Part shown: positions 43,001-53,345 of the stretch, in pieces
Layout of the letters: each line of letters begins with the position of its first letter
Position numbering within the stretch: the stretch's first letter is position 1
Assembly: GCA_037349105.1 (NCBI GenBank)
Contig: JAYJMM010000105.1
Coordinates: 3,162,001-3,226,000, forward strand
From: Limnomonas spitsbergensis
Lineage: Eukaryota > Chlorophyta > Chlorophyceae > Chlamydomonadales
Length of the DNA: 64,000 nucleotides
Direction: 5' to 3'
The notes under the pieces: generated by a model
What the model was told of the DNA's origin: nothing
What the model saw: the letters and a program-made list of their open reading frames with translations, nothing else
The model's database searches: none
Made by a program: the position numbers and the translations under genes

Positions 43001-46000
43001 CAGAGGGGCCAGTTGGATCCAGAGGAGCCAGATCTACTATTGCTGGATACTGAGGATCCATTTCCGCCACCCATAGTTGAATCCAGAAGATCCAGTTGGA
43101 TCCAAAAGAGCCTGATCTACTATTGCTGGATGCTGAGGATCCATATCCGCCACCCGCAGTTTAATGCAGAAGATCCAGTTGGTTCCAAAAGAGCCAGATC
43201 TACTATTGCTGGATACTGAGGAACCATATCTGCCACCCGCAGTTTAATCCAGTAGATCCAGCTGGATCCAAACGAGCCAGATCTACTATTGCTGGATACT
43301 GAGGAACCATATCCGCCACCCGTAGTTGGATCCAGAAGATCCAGCTGGATCCAAAAGAGCCAGATATACTATTGCTGGATCCTGAGGATCCATATCCGCC
43401 ACCCGCAGTTTAATCCAGTAGATCCAGCTGGATCCAATAGAGCCAGATCTACTATTGCTGGATACTGAGAATCCATATCCGCCACCCATGATTGACAATT
43501 GTACAATAATGTACCTCAGGCTCTCAGGATCTGAATCCACACTCAGGCCAAAAGTTAATAAACTCAAATCGGTAATTTTTTCATTGCAGAGTGCCTGGGG
43601 CAGGCTTTCAACGCTGTGTCGATAGCAGGGGGGTCACAGGAAGCGTCCATAGCTTGCATCCCACATCCTTCCAATATATGCTGCTTCACATCCCCTCCTG
43701 CCTCCTCAGAATGCCTGGCTGACCTGCATGCACTCGTTTAGGGTGAGAGGTCAACCTGGCTGCCCTACCTAAGGGTGTAGGACTGACCTGCATGCAATCG
43801 TGTAGGGTTCAGGTCTGACCTGAGTGCACTAGTTTAGGCGGGACAGTTAACCTGCTGGCACTGGCCTCAAGTTCATGTTGACCTGCACCCACTTGTTCAG
43901 GGCTAAGGGTTGACCTGTGCACACGCCCCCTGCAGAAGTGCATGACTCTTTAGACCCGGAGTACCCTAACCCAAAACCCGTAACCCTAAACCCTGCAGGA
44001 GTGCATGACCCTTTAGACCCAGAGTACTCCATTCTGAAGCAGCGGCTGGCGAGGCGGCTGCGATACGAAGAGGCCAACATGAGCCGCTTGGACCTCGCAG
44101 CTATCACGTCGGTAGCAGAGCGCACCATGACCAATGTACGGGGGGGAGGGGGGGGGGGGGAGGGGAGCAGTATGGGGCAGGTTCAGGAGACGGGGGATGG
44201 GAGGCCAGCAGGACACGCCTGGGCCTCGCAGCCATGATGGTGGTGGCGGAGACGACCCTGACTGACGTGCGAGGTAGCTGGGGGGGGAGAGCAGATCTGG
44301 AGATCTATCTGAGATCTGGAAGGGGGACGAGGGGGAACTTACGGGCCATCATTGCGGTGGCGGAGCGGTGCTTCACCAATGTGAGAAGGGGGGGGCTATG
44401 TGGGAGGCCGCGGTGGGGCTCTGAAGATCTCGATTCTGGCGGGGCGGCTGTGGAGATCTGGAAACTGGACATGTGCAAGGCTGTCAGCCCTCTCTGCACG
44501 AGTCTTGCCCGAAGGGGAGTGCCGCACTTGCTGGCGCGCCGGTTAAGTGGTTTCAATTTCATGACAGGGCGGTATGCATCACAGTCCAAAAGTGATGTGG
44601 ATGGATGGGTTTGGGTCCCAGGATCGCAAGTTCAAATCTTGTTAGATCAGTGTACGTTGCAGTCACCCAAGCGCCTCTACCTGTTGGGAGGGTTTAGGGT
44701 TTAGGCCCACGACCTCCTCAATCATGGACTCCAAACCCTTAATTCTAAAACCCTAGACCCCAATTCTGATTTGGATTCCAGTTTGAGGGCAATGCAGCTT
44801 AAGTGACTGTGCTGTGCATTGCCGTATCGCCTGCTCAAAATTTGGAGTCCATGATTGAGATGGGCGTGGACTCTTTGAAGGTTGACTTTGCAGGATAGGC
44901 TGACAGCTATGTGTTTCAGCAAGTGACAGTGCCATGTGTTGTCCCTGCTCATCCAGGATTTGGAGTACATGATTGAGAAGGCAGTGGACCCTATGAAGGC
45001 GGATTATGCCGTCGTTACCGGGATCCAGGTAGGTTGGCAATTTGCATTGGTGTGTAGTGAACACGGTCCTGATCATAAGTATTTATCTCGACGAAATGAT
45101 GTTGTGATTGATGAAAGGCTGTTGAGTACCGCAGTCGACCCTGTGAAAGCTTTGGACCCTGTCACGGATGCGCCCCCTGCGAAAGCCGTGCAGCCTGTGC
45201 TCCAGGGGTCAAGGTGGGAGGAGGGAGTTCCAGCAGTGTTGTTTGTTTTGGCTATAAGCTCAACTTCGGCAGGCCGCCCAGCAGCCCCCAAAGGCCCAAA
45301 TAGGACCAAAGCTGGACCGGCCTGCAATTGGTGACCAACGTAGCAAGGTGGCTGATATGTAGCTGAGCCACGAAAAATGATACGCTGAGCTCCAGGGGTT
45401 CCAGGTGGGAGGAGGGAGAGGCAGCTGCTGTGAGGAGATGCAGTGCTGGGGAGGGCATGGAGTCCGGACTCAAACACATTTTGATCAAGTCGGTTAACCT
45501 TTGTTTTCCTACTCTCAAACAGCTACTTTCATCTTCAGCAAGTTGATGCCCCGAATCGCACACGGAGGCATGGCCAGCGTTGGATCTGGCTTTGCGCAAG
45601 TATTCGATACATGCACCAGCATGTAGCATGAGCTCAGGGTTAAAAATGTCAAAATGTGTGCTGCTTCGATTGCCGGTTGGCCCTTCCAACATGCCAGATA
45701 TGCTCTCCTGCCTCCACAAGTGGCCTGCCAAGCCTGCTGCCTTTTAACACTTTCAGCGCGCTGCCTGACATGCCCTCTTGCCCCCTCCAGGTCCACAACT
45801 GGGCTGCCGACCTCTCTGCTGGCGCACCCTCCCTTGAGTTTGTGGCCCCGACCAAGGTCTACGTGGTGGTCAAGGGTGTCAAGGTGCACCTGGATCTGAG
45901 CAAGGTCCCGGTGAGTCCTGAACATCCAAACTTGTCCTCATCACGGCCCGCAAGCCTGCACAGCTTTGAAAGCGGGTAGGAAATTAGAATGGCCACGAGT

Positions 46001-48591
46001 GTGGCGGGCGAGGGTGCAGGCTGGTGTCGGCAGGCCATGTTTCATGGGCGCAGGATGGTGATGTAATACCCGCTATATGCCATATGGGACACGCTGTTTT
46101 GGTCCTTGTCGGCCCAATGGTGGCTGCCAAAGAGGCCTCCCTGCAAGGCTGGTGCGCACTGAAATGAACACTGGTTGTTTTACGACCAGCTTGTCTTAAA
46201 TGTCAATATGTGGTGTGCGTACATTAGTGTGTGGTCCTCTGGCTCCCTGAAACCGACCCCGCAACATGGTAAACCCATTAACTGGAAGTGCCTGACCTCT
46301 TTTTCCTCCCCCTGTCCCTGCCCCTGCCCCTTCCCCCTGCTCTCTAACCTCAGACCCCTCCCAGTATTCATCCTCCCCCCCCCTTCAGTCGCTGTCTTCT
46401 TGCCAGCTCTTGTAATCCTGTCTGACCGCCCCCTCCGCCCCTGTCTTAACCCGGCCAATCAATTATCCCGCAGGCAACGTCAGACCTCCTGCTTCCCACC
46501 TCCCCTGCATGTACCAATATTGACCCCCCTATCAGCACCTGACCTCATGCCTCCCTCCCCCCCTTTGTGTCCCCCCACCCTCCCCTCCAGTCACTGTCAC
46601 CTCGGCAGCTGATGATGTTGTCATCAGCGGTATCCAGCAGCCCCGCCGGCGGTGCCGGGGTGGGCGGCAGGTCTGCAGCGGCAGCGGTTCTGTCTGCAAT
46701 CAGCTGCGGCTCCACACTTCAGGGCATCACACATTCCCAACTTGCTAGGCGCCTGGGAGGATCGACCTTCCACTCAAACAACAAGTGAGCTGGAACCCTA
46801 ACCCTGAGCGCCCCCCCCCATCCCCCACCCTCTCAACCCATCAAAGCATGGGCCATGCACACCTGGCCAAGCGCCTCCAAGGATCCACCCTGACATTGAA
46901 CCATAGGTGAGCTCGAGCCTGGACCCTTCACTCTTGATCTGAACCCTACACTTTAGTTCCTCATGTGGGCTCAAGCGCTGCTGCCAGTTTTTATTTCGTG
47001 TGTGCCAGATCACTCGTAGGGAGCCGCTGGTTTGCCCCTCGTGGAGGGCTGGTCCTATGCCCAGACCCGAGCAATGTCACCCGACGATGTCACACACCAT
47101 GGGTGTGGTGGGCCGGGGCCTCCGCAGTGGGACACGACATTCCGAATGGGTTCCTCTGGCCACTTCCACAGAAGGCGGGCTCAAGACTGGAGAGCCCCCT
47201 GACCCCCTGTGGACCGTCAAATGCTTGCAGAGCCAACTTTTGGCGCCGCATGGTTTGCCGTTCAGCCAAGTTGCTTCCCTTTCCTCTCCCCTGCACAGCT
47301 CCAGTGGCGAGACGAGTCCCCTGAGTGTTCTGATACAAACAGGAGCCTAATCGGCATCAGCGTTAACCCTGAACCCTAATCGGGAGCATGCCTGGTGCAA
47401 CCCTCAACCCTCAAACATTAACTCTCCTCTGTAGCTTGGACAGCATTGATAAAACCGCGGGGGGGCTCAATTTTGTATTTACACGGGAGCCTGATGGGCG
47501 CGACGCTTCATTCCAAACTTTGAATCCTAAACTGCAAACCCTGAACCCTACCCCGCAGCAACAACCACCATGATGAGTCCCCTAAGGACTCAGACATCAG
47601 TGGGAGCCTGATTGGCGCGACCAGCAACTGGCCCGGCTGGCAGTCGGGTGTGAGCAACAACGGCCACAACAACGATCGAGACCTGCTGGCACCCACCATG
47701 GACTCCGTTGACGAGGACATGAGCTCTCCACTGCCCGACGCCAACACCAGCTTCGAATTCTTTGTGAGTGGCACGGGGGATCTTCTAAGCGTGGGATGTT
47801 GCTTTGAATTGTTTGAACGTCACGGAAGGGGCTTCCAAAGATTGGGCTGAATGGCTGATGCTGCTACAAGCTATGGGCAAGTCGTGAAGGCTGCAATTTT
47901 CGTGACATCCGCACTTGGGCTCTGCCCGGACACCAACACCCTCCATGCTTCATACCGTACATCCCTGAACCACAGTGTAGGGTTGACGGGTTAACTCTGA
48001 TCTCTTTGAGTCCAGCGCGAAGGGGTATCCTTACTCCTGAGGATCCCTACACCGCAGCATCCCATCTGCCCGTCAGCTGTAATTTCTTCACACAGCCCTG
48101 TTTGAAAGAGAGATGCAGAGTGTGGGAAGTGTGGTATTCATTCACAGGTGTGTGTGTGTGGGGGTTACATGTTGGACCAGGCTCCCTGTCCTATCCCTCC
48201 CAGCCCCCTTCCCCTTTCCAAATGTTTCAAAGGGCTTTGTCCCTCCTCTTCCCCTTTCTTTATTACCCCCTTGTAGACGGAGCTCCCATCGAACGAAGAT
48301 GGCGCCCGCACCGCTGCGGTAGGCCCTGCCGAGCAGGGCATCCGGGCTGCGCTGGCCGCGCGAGCCAGCAACCCCGGCCTGAGCCAGAGTCAGGATGCAT
48401 TCGCTGGTGCTGCTACTGGACAAGCCAGCGACCCCGGTCAGCTCCAGAGCAAGGATGGTGTCACTGCTGCTCCTGCTGCTGCTGCTGCTGCCGCGTCCAA
48501 AAGGCGGGGGGCGTCCTTGTGGCAGGCGCTGCTGGTGCCAGGCTCCCTGGGAGCACAGCTGGCCGATCTGGATATTGTAGACTGGTTATGA
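40037..48591 (+). CDS. LCIB-like: LCIB/LCIC-like low-CO2-inducible protein (theta-type carbonic anhydrase family), 10 exons
   Basis: LCIB-family proteins act around the pyrenoid to retain or recapture CO2; some members are active carbonic anhydrases. Exons: 40037-40221, 41184-41293, 41988-42142, 42724-42904, 43999-44135, 44957-45028, 45791-45910, 46591-46784, 47559-47763, 48277-48591. Phases agree, giving 557 residues, longer than the roughly 450 of Chlamydomonas LCIB. The first 60 residues are Arg/Ser/Gln-rich, fitting a plastid transit peptide. The core shows GVDDFMARVEVVLSGYGFKG, DNSIA, FNTNGLGGVLTCGVTGM, ERYVFFSFPHIAIDSEGTVG, GRSCACGALHK, VHDPLDPEYSILKQRLARR and VAPTKVYVVVKG. Cys of LTCG, His of FPHI and Cys of CACG are the likely zinc ligands (by memory of the family). 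The last two exons form an Asn/Ser/Ala-rich tail ending ADLDIVDWL. Nearly every exon has an echo in the next intron. Confidence 0.94.
41425..41470 (+). repeat. Echo of LCIB-like exon 2 3' part
   Basis: CTGGTCTTCTTCGGGTACGG, TCTCGAAAGC parallels GTGGTCTTAAGTGGATACGG, CTTCAAAGGC of the exon (41250-41280). Confidence 0.5.
41765..41943 (+). repeat. Two echoes of LCIB-like exon 3 in the preceding intron
   Basis: The near copy (41862-41943) reads AATGACCAACCTGTATGTGG, TCTCAAAGGCAAGATATAAT, CCATGTTTG. The true exon reads TATGACCAACCTGTGTCGCG, CTCAAAGACAAGATTGAGTC, CGTGTTTG. The far copy (about 41765-41820) keeps GGCTGCTCAAAGACAAAG and GTCCGTGTTTG. Spacing is about 100-125 bp each. Confidence 0.8.
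42927..43490 (+). repeat. 83-bp tandem array in LCIB-like intron 4, seven units
   Basis: The landmark CTACTATTGCTGGA starts at about 42951, 43034, 43117, 43200, 43283, 43366 and 43449, exactly 83 bp apart each time. Units contain GGATCC motifs and CATATCCGCCACCC. The period has no indel across seven units. Confidence 0.92.
43930..43966 (+). repeat. Echo of LCIB-like exon 5 acceptor and 5' end
   Basis: CCTGCAGAAGTGCATGACTC, TTTAGACCCGGAGTACCC copies CCTGCAGGAGTGCATGACCC, TTTAGACCCAGAGTACTCC at 43992-44030. The frame would continue VHDSLDPEY, but lacks one phase-neutral base pattern (AAG instead of GAG at the junction). Confidence 0.85.
44205..44400 (+). repeat. Two echoes of LCIB-like exon 5 3' end with donors
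   Basis: The true end reads LDLAAITSVAERTMTN before GTACGG. The first copy translates LGLAAMMVVAETTLTDVRG (44216-44275), the second LRAIIAVAERCFTNVRRG (44337-44393). G-rich runs follow each. The repeats share about 120-bp spacing. Confidence 0.85.
44707..44735 (-). repeat. Inverted echo of LCIB-like exon 6
   Basis: CCACGACCTCCTCAATCATG, GACTCCAAA is the reverse complement, at 26 of 29 positions, of the direct echo TTTGGAGTCCATGATTGAG at 44841-44869. It is the only inverted echo noticed. Confidence 0.7.
44805..44895 (+). repeat. Direct echo of LCIB-like exon 6 with upstream intron
   Basis: ATTTGGAGTCCATGATTGAG, GTGGACTCTTTGAAGG copies ATTTGGAGTACATGATTGAG, GTGGACCCTATGAAGG at 44958-45000. 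The true CAG acceptor is AAA in the copy. Confidence 0.8.
45235..45400 (-). repeat. Dispersed family B copy in LCIB-like intron 6
   Basis: GTGTTGTTTGTTTTGGCTAT, CTTCGGCAGGCCGCCC, AGGACCAAAGCTGGACCGG and GAGCCACGAAAAATGA match 28505-28690 in the same order. Confidence 0.65.
46845..46925 (+). repeat. Echo of LCIB-like exon 8 3' end and donor
   Basis: CACCTGGCCAAGCGCCTCCA, AGGATCCACC and AGGTGAGCTCGAGCC parallel CAACTTGCTAGGCGCCTGGG, AGGATCGACC and AAGTGAGCTGGAACC at 46739-46797. Confidence 0.75.
47289..47512 (+). repeat. Two echoes of LCIB-like exon 9 5' edge
   Basis: The true exon contains GAGTCCCCTAAGGACTCAGA and GGGAGCCTGATTGGCGCGAC. Copy one (47289-47345) has GAGTCCCCTGAGTGTTCTGA and GGAGCCTAATCGGCATC. 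Copy two (about 47433-47512) has CGGGAGCCTGATGGGCGCGA. Copy one keeps a CTGCACAG acceptor. Confidence 0.8.
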
Positions 48592-48639
48592 GCGGAGTAT
48601 ATGGGTGCAGCTCAGGCCAGCGGCCCCATACAGCTCAAA

Positions 48640-48728
48640 TGCTAGAATGCTGCCACTGCTGGTGCTGGTGCTGGTACCAGCCCCCCCCCTGGGAGCACAG
48701 CTGGCCGACCTGGACAAAGCGGACTGGC
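48640..48728 (+). repeat. Echo of LCIB-like C-terminus downstream of its stop
   Basis: GGGAGCACAGCTGGCCGACC, TGGACAAAGCGGACTGGCTG, TGAGCGG copies GGGAGCACAGCTGGCCGATC, TGGATATTGTAGACTGGTTA, TGAGCGG at 48550-48596. Confidence 0.85.
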
Positions 48729-50159
48729 TGTGAGCGGTGCTGCTGCTGTCGTGGGGCTGCTGTCTGAAGTTGCCGCCATCAGGCTGCAGTCGGGAGGTGC
48801 TGCCCTGGCTGGCTGGCTTATGTGGAGGTTCGGCTTAAGGTGGCTTGGAGCCACGTTGCAGATAAGTTGTGAGCGGCTTGTGGTGAGCCCTCCTGGCTGG
48901 TTGTGAGCGCTAATACTGCTACAGAGAGTTGCTACGCTGACTGGCTGGCTGCAAGGTAGGCTCAGCTGGAGCCGGGGGTTTGGCTCAAGCTTCTCTGAGG
49001 ACGTCATTAACTCATTACTCATCCTCGGTCTGGGCTGGTGCGTCTTGAGGTGTCAGCAGTGGCCTGGTTCGATCACAAGAACTTTGATGTACGAGAATGA
49101 GCGGTGGTGAAGGTTGATTTCGCTGGATGGGATGTACATATGGAATGTGCCCGGCTGCAGCCGCCGCGTTTGCTAGAGGTTTGATTATGGGCGCTGGTAC
49201 ATACAGCAGGTGAGGCTAAAGCCTGTACGGCGCTGCTGCTGATAGTGGTGAGTGGGCTGACTTCTTGCCGGAGGTCGTGATGTTATTCCTCTGTGTGTGT
49301 GGTCAAGCGACCAGGATTCGGATTGAGTGTCACCCATTCAGATGCGGTTGGCGCAGACGGATATGGTAGGAAATAAGTTGCGGCACGATACAGGGTGTTT
49401 GAAACTGGAGTTGACGGTGTTGGTATGTCGAGGAGATGCTGCAGAATTGAAGTTATTTTGAAACTTGGATTTTATATGGCGCCAAGGCCAGAGACGCCGG
49501 TCATGCGTTATCTTAGGGGACTGGGGTGCTCCCGGCCTCACAATATTGCTGAGCGTTATTTGAACCTACACTAACCTTCGAGTAACAACTGAGTGATAAT
49601 ACCAGGCATATGGAGGAAGACGTATTCTGATTTGATGATTGGTGACTGCAGGAAATCAGACGTTGCGATACCTGATGCGAGAAATCGAATGGGCATGGCT
49701 TAGTTCAGCAGGTTTATTTTCGATCCTGGTTTTTATGATGTTATTTGTCGTATTAAGATTTGACGCTCAGATAATAATTTACAATCTGGCCAGAAGCGCA
49801 GCTAATTTGTGTTTTGGTGTCTTGGTGACCACCTTGGGAAGCGATGTTGCCTGTGAAAACTAAAGGTTGTTTAGCTCACTCCAGCGTTGTAGAGTGGGGC
49901 CAAAGATGAATCCTGGTTAATCATGATATACTGTCTACCCGTTTATTTGTCTTCAGTTTCTTTGGCTGCATGGTATCCGTGTTGTTTGGTGCACATTTTA
50001 TCACCAGAATCTCTTGACAAAAAAGTGTAGGATGGCGTCGACACCAAGGGTGTCTGCATGCACCTGCAGGGGGTCTGCACAGTATGAGTATTTAGCTGAG
50101 CGTTTGCATGACCACTGAGTTCTTTCTGCAAGGGGATCGAACCCGCCACAATCCTCTCT
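48729..50159. other. Intergenic after the LCIB-like gene, nothing recognised
   Basis: Short GCTGGCTGG-rich runs lie at 48800-48960, then unique-looking sequence with many stops. A 74-residue hydrophobic frame at 49639-49863 begins with TTG and is not credible. Confidence 0.5.
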
Positions 50160-50345
50160 CTTACCCCATCTAGATTGCTGGGTTTCATGTTCCTGCTCCT
50201 CACGTAGGAGGATCCTGGCATAGCTGCACCATGCCATGATGGTCCAGGCTGTGCACGACAGCTGGAATTGAGCTTCGTAATTCCCTACCAACCCCACACG
50301 GCCGAGCGTGCAGCAGGTCCTAGCGGGTATGCAGTCTATGCACCG
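50160..50345 (+). repeat. Dispersed repeat family A, copy 3
   Basis: GGGTTTCATGTTCCTGCTCC, CATGATGGTCCAGGCTGTGC, AGCTGGAATTGAGCTTCGTA and AGCGGGTATGCAG match the copies at 4100-4240 and 18395-18610. Confidence 0.6.
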
Positions 50346-50732
50346 ATCTAGTCTTCCTAGGAGCTCTGAGGGGCAGGTGGAAAGGGCAGGGTTGCAAGAA
50401 CGAGCAGGGTGGAGGAGGCACGGAAGCCTGATTGCAGAGTGAGGAGAGCCTGGCTCTAGACATATGTAGGCCCTGCTGTAAAATAAAGCTCGGCCAAGTC
50501 AGCAAACAAAAAGTCTGCTGAAGGCAAGAGAGAGGAGAGGAGTCTCCACCCTCCAAACTACATCTCAGTTATGCTGCTCGGACTACTCACCACTGGCCAT
50601 GGGCTTAGGCCTATCAAGGCTTGGTCCCCAAAGATGGTCGGGTAAGCACGAAAAGCTAACACTGTGCATGGTGTCCCCTCGTCCAGACATTGACCCACCC
50701 AAGCTGTGGAGCTATACAAGGCCCTGGTAAGA

Positions 50733-51141
50733 GGTCGGTCAGACTGCGTTACGTTTGAGGTTGCGTCACGAAAAAGTGCAAACGCGACGCCGGTCACACT
50801 ACCCAAACGCCAAACGCAACGCGCCCAAACGCGAAACGCAAACGCAGGGGGGGGGGGGGTGAGTTTTCGCATTTGAGATTTTTCATGAATTCCAACTTAA
50901 GCTCGATCTTAAGCTGGACACGAACAATATATATGTTACAATACAAGGAAATATCAACCCCGAGTCGCTGGGAGACGGAATTCGCACAAAAATGTACCAT
51001 GTCGTGCCACGACATCGTCTTGCCCTGCCGTCTTGCCCAAACGCAGTGTGACCAGTTTAGCGTCAGATTCACGCTAAATCCAAACGCAACCCAAACGCAA
51101 CTGCCAAACGCAACCTCAAACGTAACGCAGTCTGACCGACC
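50733..51141. mobile_element. MITE with perfect 34-bp terminal inverted repeats
   Basis: The left end GGTCGGTCAGACTGCGTTAC, GTTTGAGGTTGCGT (50733-50766) is exactly the reverse complement of 51108-51141. The interior, 409 bp in all, has no ORF but many copies of CAAACGCAA, as expected for subterminal transposase-binding repeats (inference). Confidence 0.88.
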
Positions 51142-51366
51142 CCTAAGGGGTAGGTCAGACTGCGTTGCGTTTGAGGTTGCGTTTGGACTTCCAAACGCAA
51201 ACGCAGACGCGAAACGCAGGGTGGGGGGGGGGGGGGTTAGCGTTTGGATACAACATTAGTATGTTTAAATGGAATCAACTGCGCCCGTATCGTCTGATAG
51301 GCTATTTACGATTATGAATGTCAAACGCAACCCACCAAACGCGATAGTCTGACCGACCCCTAAGGG
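51142..51366. mobile_element. Second, related MITE abutting the first
   Basis: CTAAGGGGTAGGTCAGACTG at the left and AGTCTGACCGACCCCTAAGG at the right form inverted ends. The inside carries GCGTTGCGTTTGAGGTTGCG and CAAACGCAA words. The palindromic CCCCTAAGGGG at the junction is shared with the first element. Confidence 0.7.
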
Positions 51367-51863
51367 CTTAGCAAGGATTTTTCAGCTAGCTCAGGCATGA
51401 TGACCCCAGATAGAAGTATGGGGTGCCGATCCTAGCTACTGCTTATGCTGAAAGCACTCACAAAACAGGAATGCTGTAAAAATGGGGCTGAACGCTTTAA
51501 GCACGGACGAGACCTCGGCCGTCGAAACGTCGACGCGAATCCGACCGAACCATGGTCGTACAATCCCTGTCGTTTCTTCGAAACTGAGTACTCGGGTACT
51601 CAAAATGACGATGGTTACAGACGGGTACGTACTTCCGTTACATTAGACAGGAAATGTATGACATGACGGGATGCCACTTCTGATGACACTTCTCGGATAG
51701 CCATGACCAGGAATCGCTGTTTATGGTTTGGAAAATTAATCCCCGATCCCCGGCGTACTACCGGTAATGTGCAAACTTGCTTTAAAGCATGTTGACATTG
51801 AAATTCATCAGCACCACAGTCTGTAAGTGAGTGCCTAAGCGAAAGAAAGCAATCAAGACCGGC

Positions 51864-52280
51864 ATGAGGCATGCAAAACATCTATATTCCAACGACCTCG
51901 TCACGAGAGCAGAGATGCGTGCCTCATTAGACATTAGTTGCCCTTGTGGTGGCATCCATGTTAACCATCCTATCGCATCATGCCATCTGATGGCGGATGG
52001 AGAAAATACGATTGTCTATGGATGGGTATACGACCAAAAGTGCCTCAACAGCCCCAACGGTATCATTGCCATCGACGGCACCAACGTTTCGACCGGGGTG
52101 CACAATCACATGAAGAAATGCCTGCTTCTGGAGGAGTGCGTCGACTCGGGCTACGTCATCATGCAGAAAGATATCTTCGGCGTCTACTTCTCCAAGTACA
52201 ATCTGAGCATGTCTGACATGCCGATGGTCTTGGATGGAATGGGTGATGAACATGCCGAGAGACGACAACGCGTACGCTGA
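51864..52280 (+). CDS. Hypothetical cysteine-containing protein, partial or broken
   Basis: An ATG-started frame of 138 residues has SCHLMADGENTIVYGWVYDQ, KCLNSPNGIIAIDG, HMKKCLLLEECVDSGYVIM and DIFGVYFSKYN. The pattern GWxYDxxC, then HxxxCLLxxxCxxSGY, recalls secreted-type proteins of unknown function in several algae (from memory, tentative). No signal peptide is seen. The frame ends soon after DGMGDEHAE, while a neighbouring frame continues RDDNAYAEFTFTAMHGS. The homologous stretch at 53.2 kb has NAYAEF, so a frameshift or intron lies near 52240. Confidence 0.45.
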   Translation: MRHAKHLYSNDLVTRAEMRASLDISCPCGGIHVNHPIASCHLMADGENTIVYGWVYDQKCLNSPNGIIAIDGTNVSTGVHNHMKKCLLLEECVDSGYVIMQKDIFGVYFSKYNLSMSDMPMVLDGMGDEHAERRQRVR

Positions 52281-52989
52281 GTTCACTTTCACGGCTATGC
52301 ACGGCTCGGTCACTCAACCTCACAGGAATCTAGGACGCGCACTGTATCGTACCGGTGAGTTATGCAGATGTTTGCCTCATAGCCCGATGCACAACTTCGT
52401 AATTACTTGCTGCAAACTCGCTAGCTACGATTCTTGCGTCGGATTTTGTCACTATGCTCGTTTTCTTGCAAAACAAAGCGGACCTGTATATGTTTAGAGT
52501 GATGAACATGAAAGAATTTCTTGATAGGAGGGGATACCTTTCGGGTAACTCTAGGGTGTCCGCCAAATGTTTTCCCCCACGCACGTCCTCCATGCAGTTC
52601 CATTTGTCTTTGCTTTGATAATGAAGAGGCAGGTCGGAAACTTGGGAATTAGTTTTTGAGTAAATAGTATGAAATAGAGCACATACAGGGGAGATGAGAA
52701 GAATTATACCAAGTTGAAATTCACCTGATTTCATGGTTTGGGTCCGCGCAGAAATTGCGCCGTGCCTCTAATGTCCTGACAAGATGCCTGGCATCATTTC
52801 ACGCTGTTTTCGAATTTATCTTACTAAGGAAATCTGATTTTCTCCCGGCTCTCCTTCATTAGTCCTGACCCTCAGCACACCCTTGGCTCTTTCAGTCCTG
52901 GCCGCCTCCCTTCTTATCCCTCTCTGCGCCACCTTCCGACCACCCTTGGCCACCCTTTAACTTCCTGCTGCCTCCGTTTCCTCCGACCT

Positions 52990-53345
52990 GTCCAGTCTAG
53001 GAAGGTTAAGGTCTCTGGCTGGTTGTACGACAACGAGTGCCTCTTCAGCCCCAATCAAGCAACGGCATCGCCATCGACGGCACCCTCGTCAACTAAGACC
53101 GAGGTCGACCAGCACATACATGCAGAAGTGCCTGCTGCTGCAAATCTGCAACGACTCCGGCTACAGCGTCATGACTAAAGGCTCTGACAACATGTACTAT
53201 GCGATCTATAAGATGACACCGTCAAGCACGAACGAGGCGGTTGCCTTCGCCAAGACAACTAATGTCAGGGCCGACGAACGCGTACGCAGAGTTTGAGGGC
53301 AAGATCAAACCGAACGAACACCTACCGGCGGCCTGTTCCACGTCA
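52990..53345 (+). pseudogene. Broken paralogue of the 51.9-kb gene
   Basis: KVSGWLYDNECLFSPN, GIAIDGTLVN, YMQKCLLLQICNDSGYSVM and NAYAEFEGKIKP can be read in order, but in three different frames with stops between. They match VYGWVYDQKCLNSPN, GIIAIDGTNV, HMKKCLLLEECVDSGYVIM and NAYAEF upstream. This is a tandem duplicate, about 1.1 kb away, that has decayed. Confidence 0.6.

Noticed and set aside
49639..49863. Possible small membrane protein
   Set aside because: It begins with TTG, has no splice or conservation support, and the hydrophobicity reflects AT-rich sequence.
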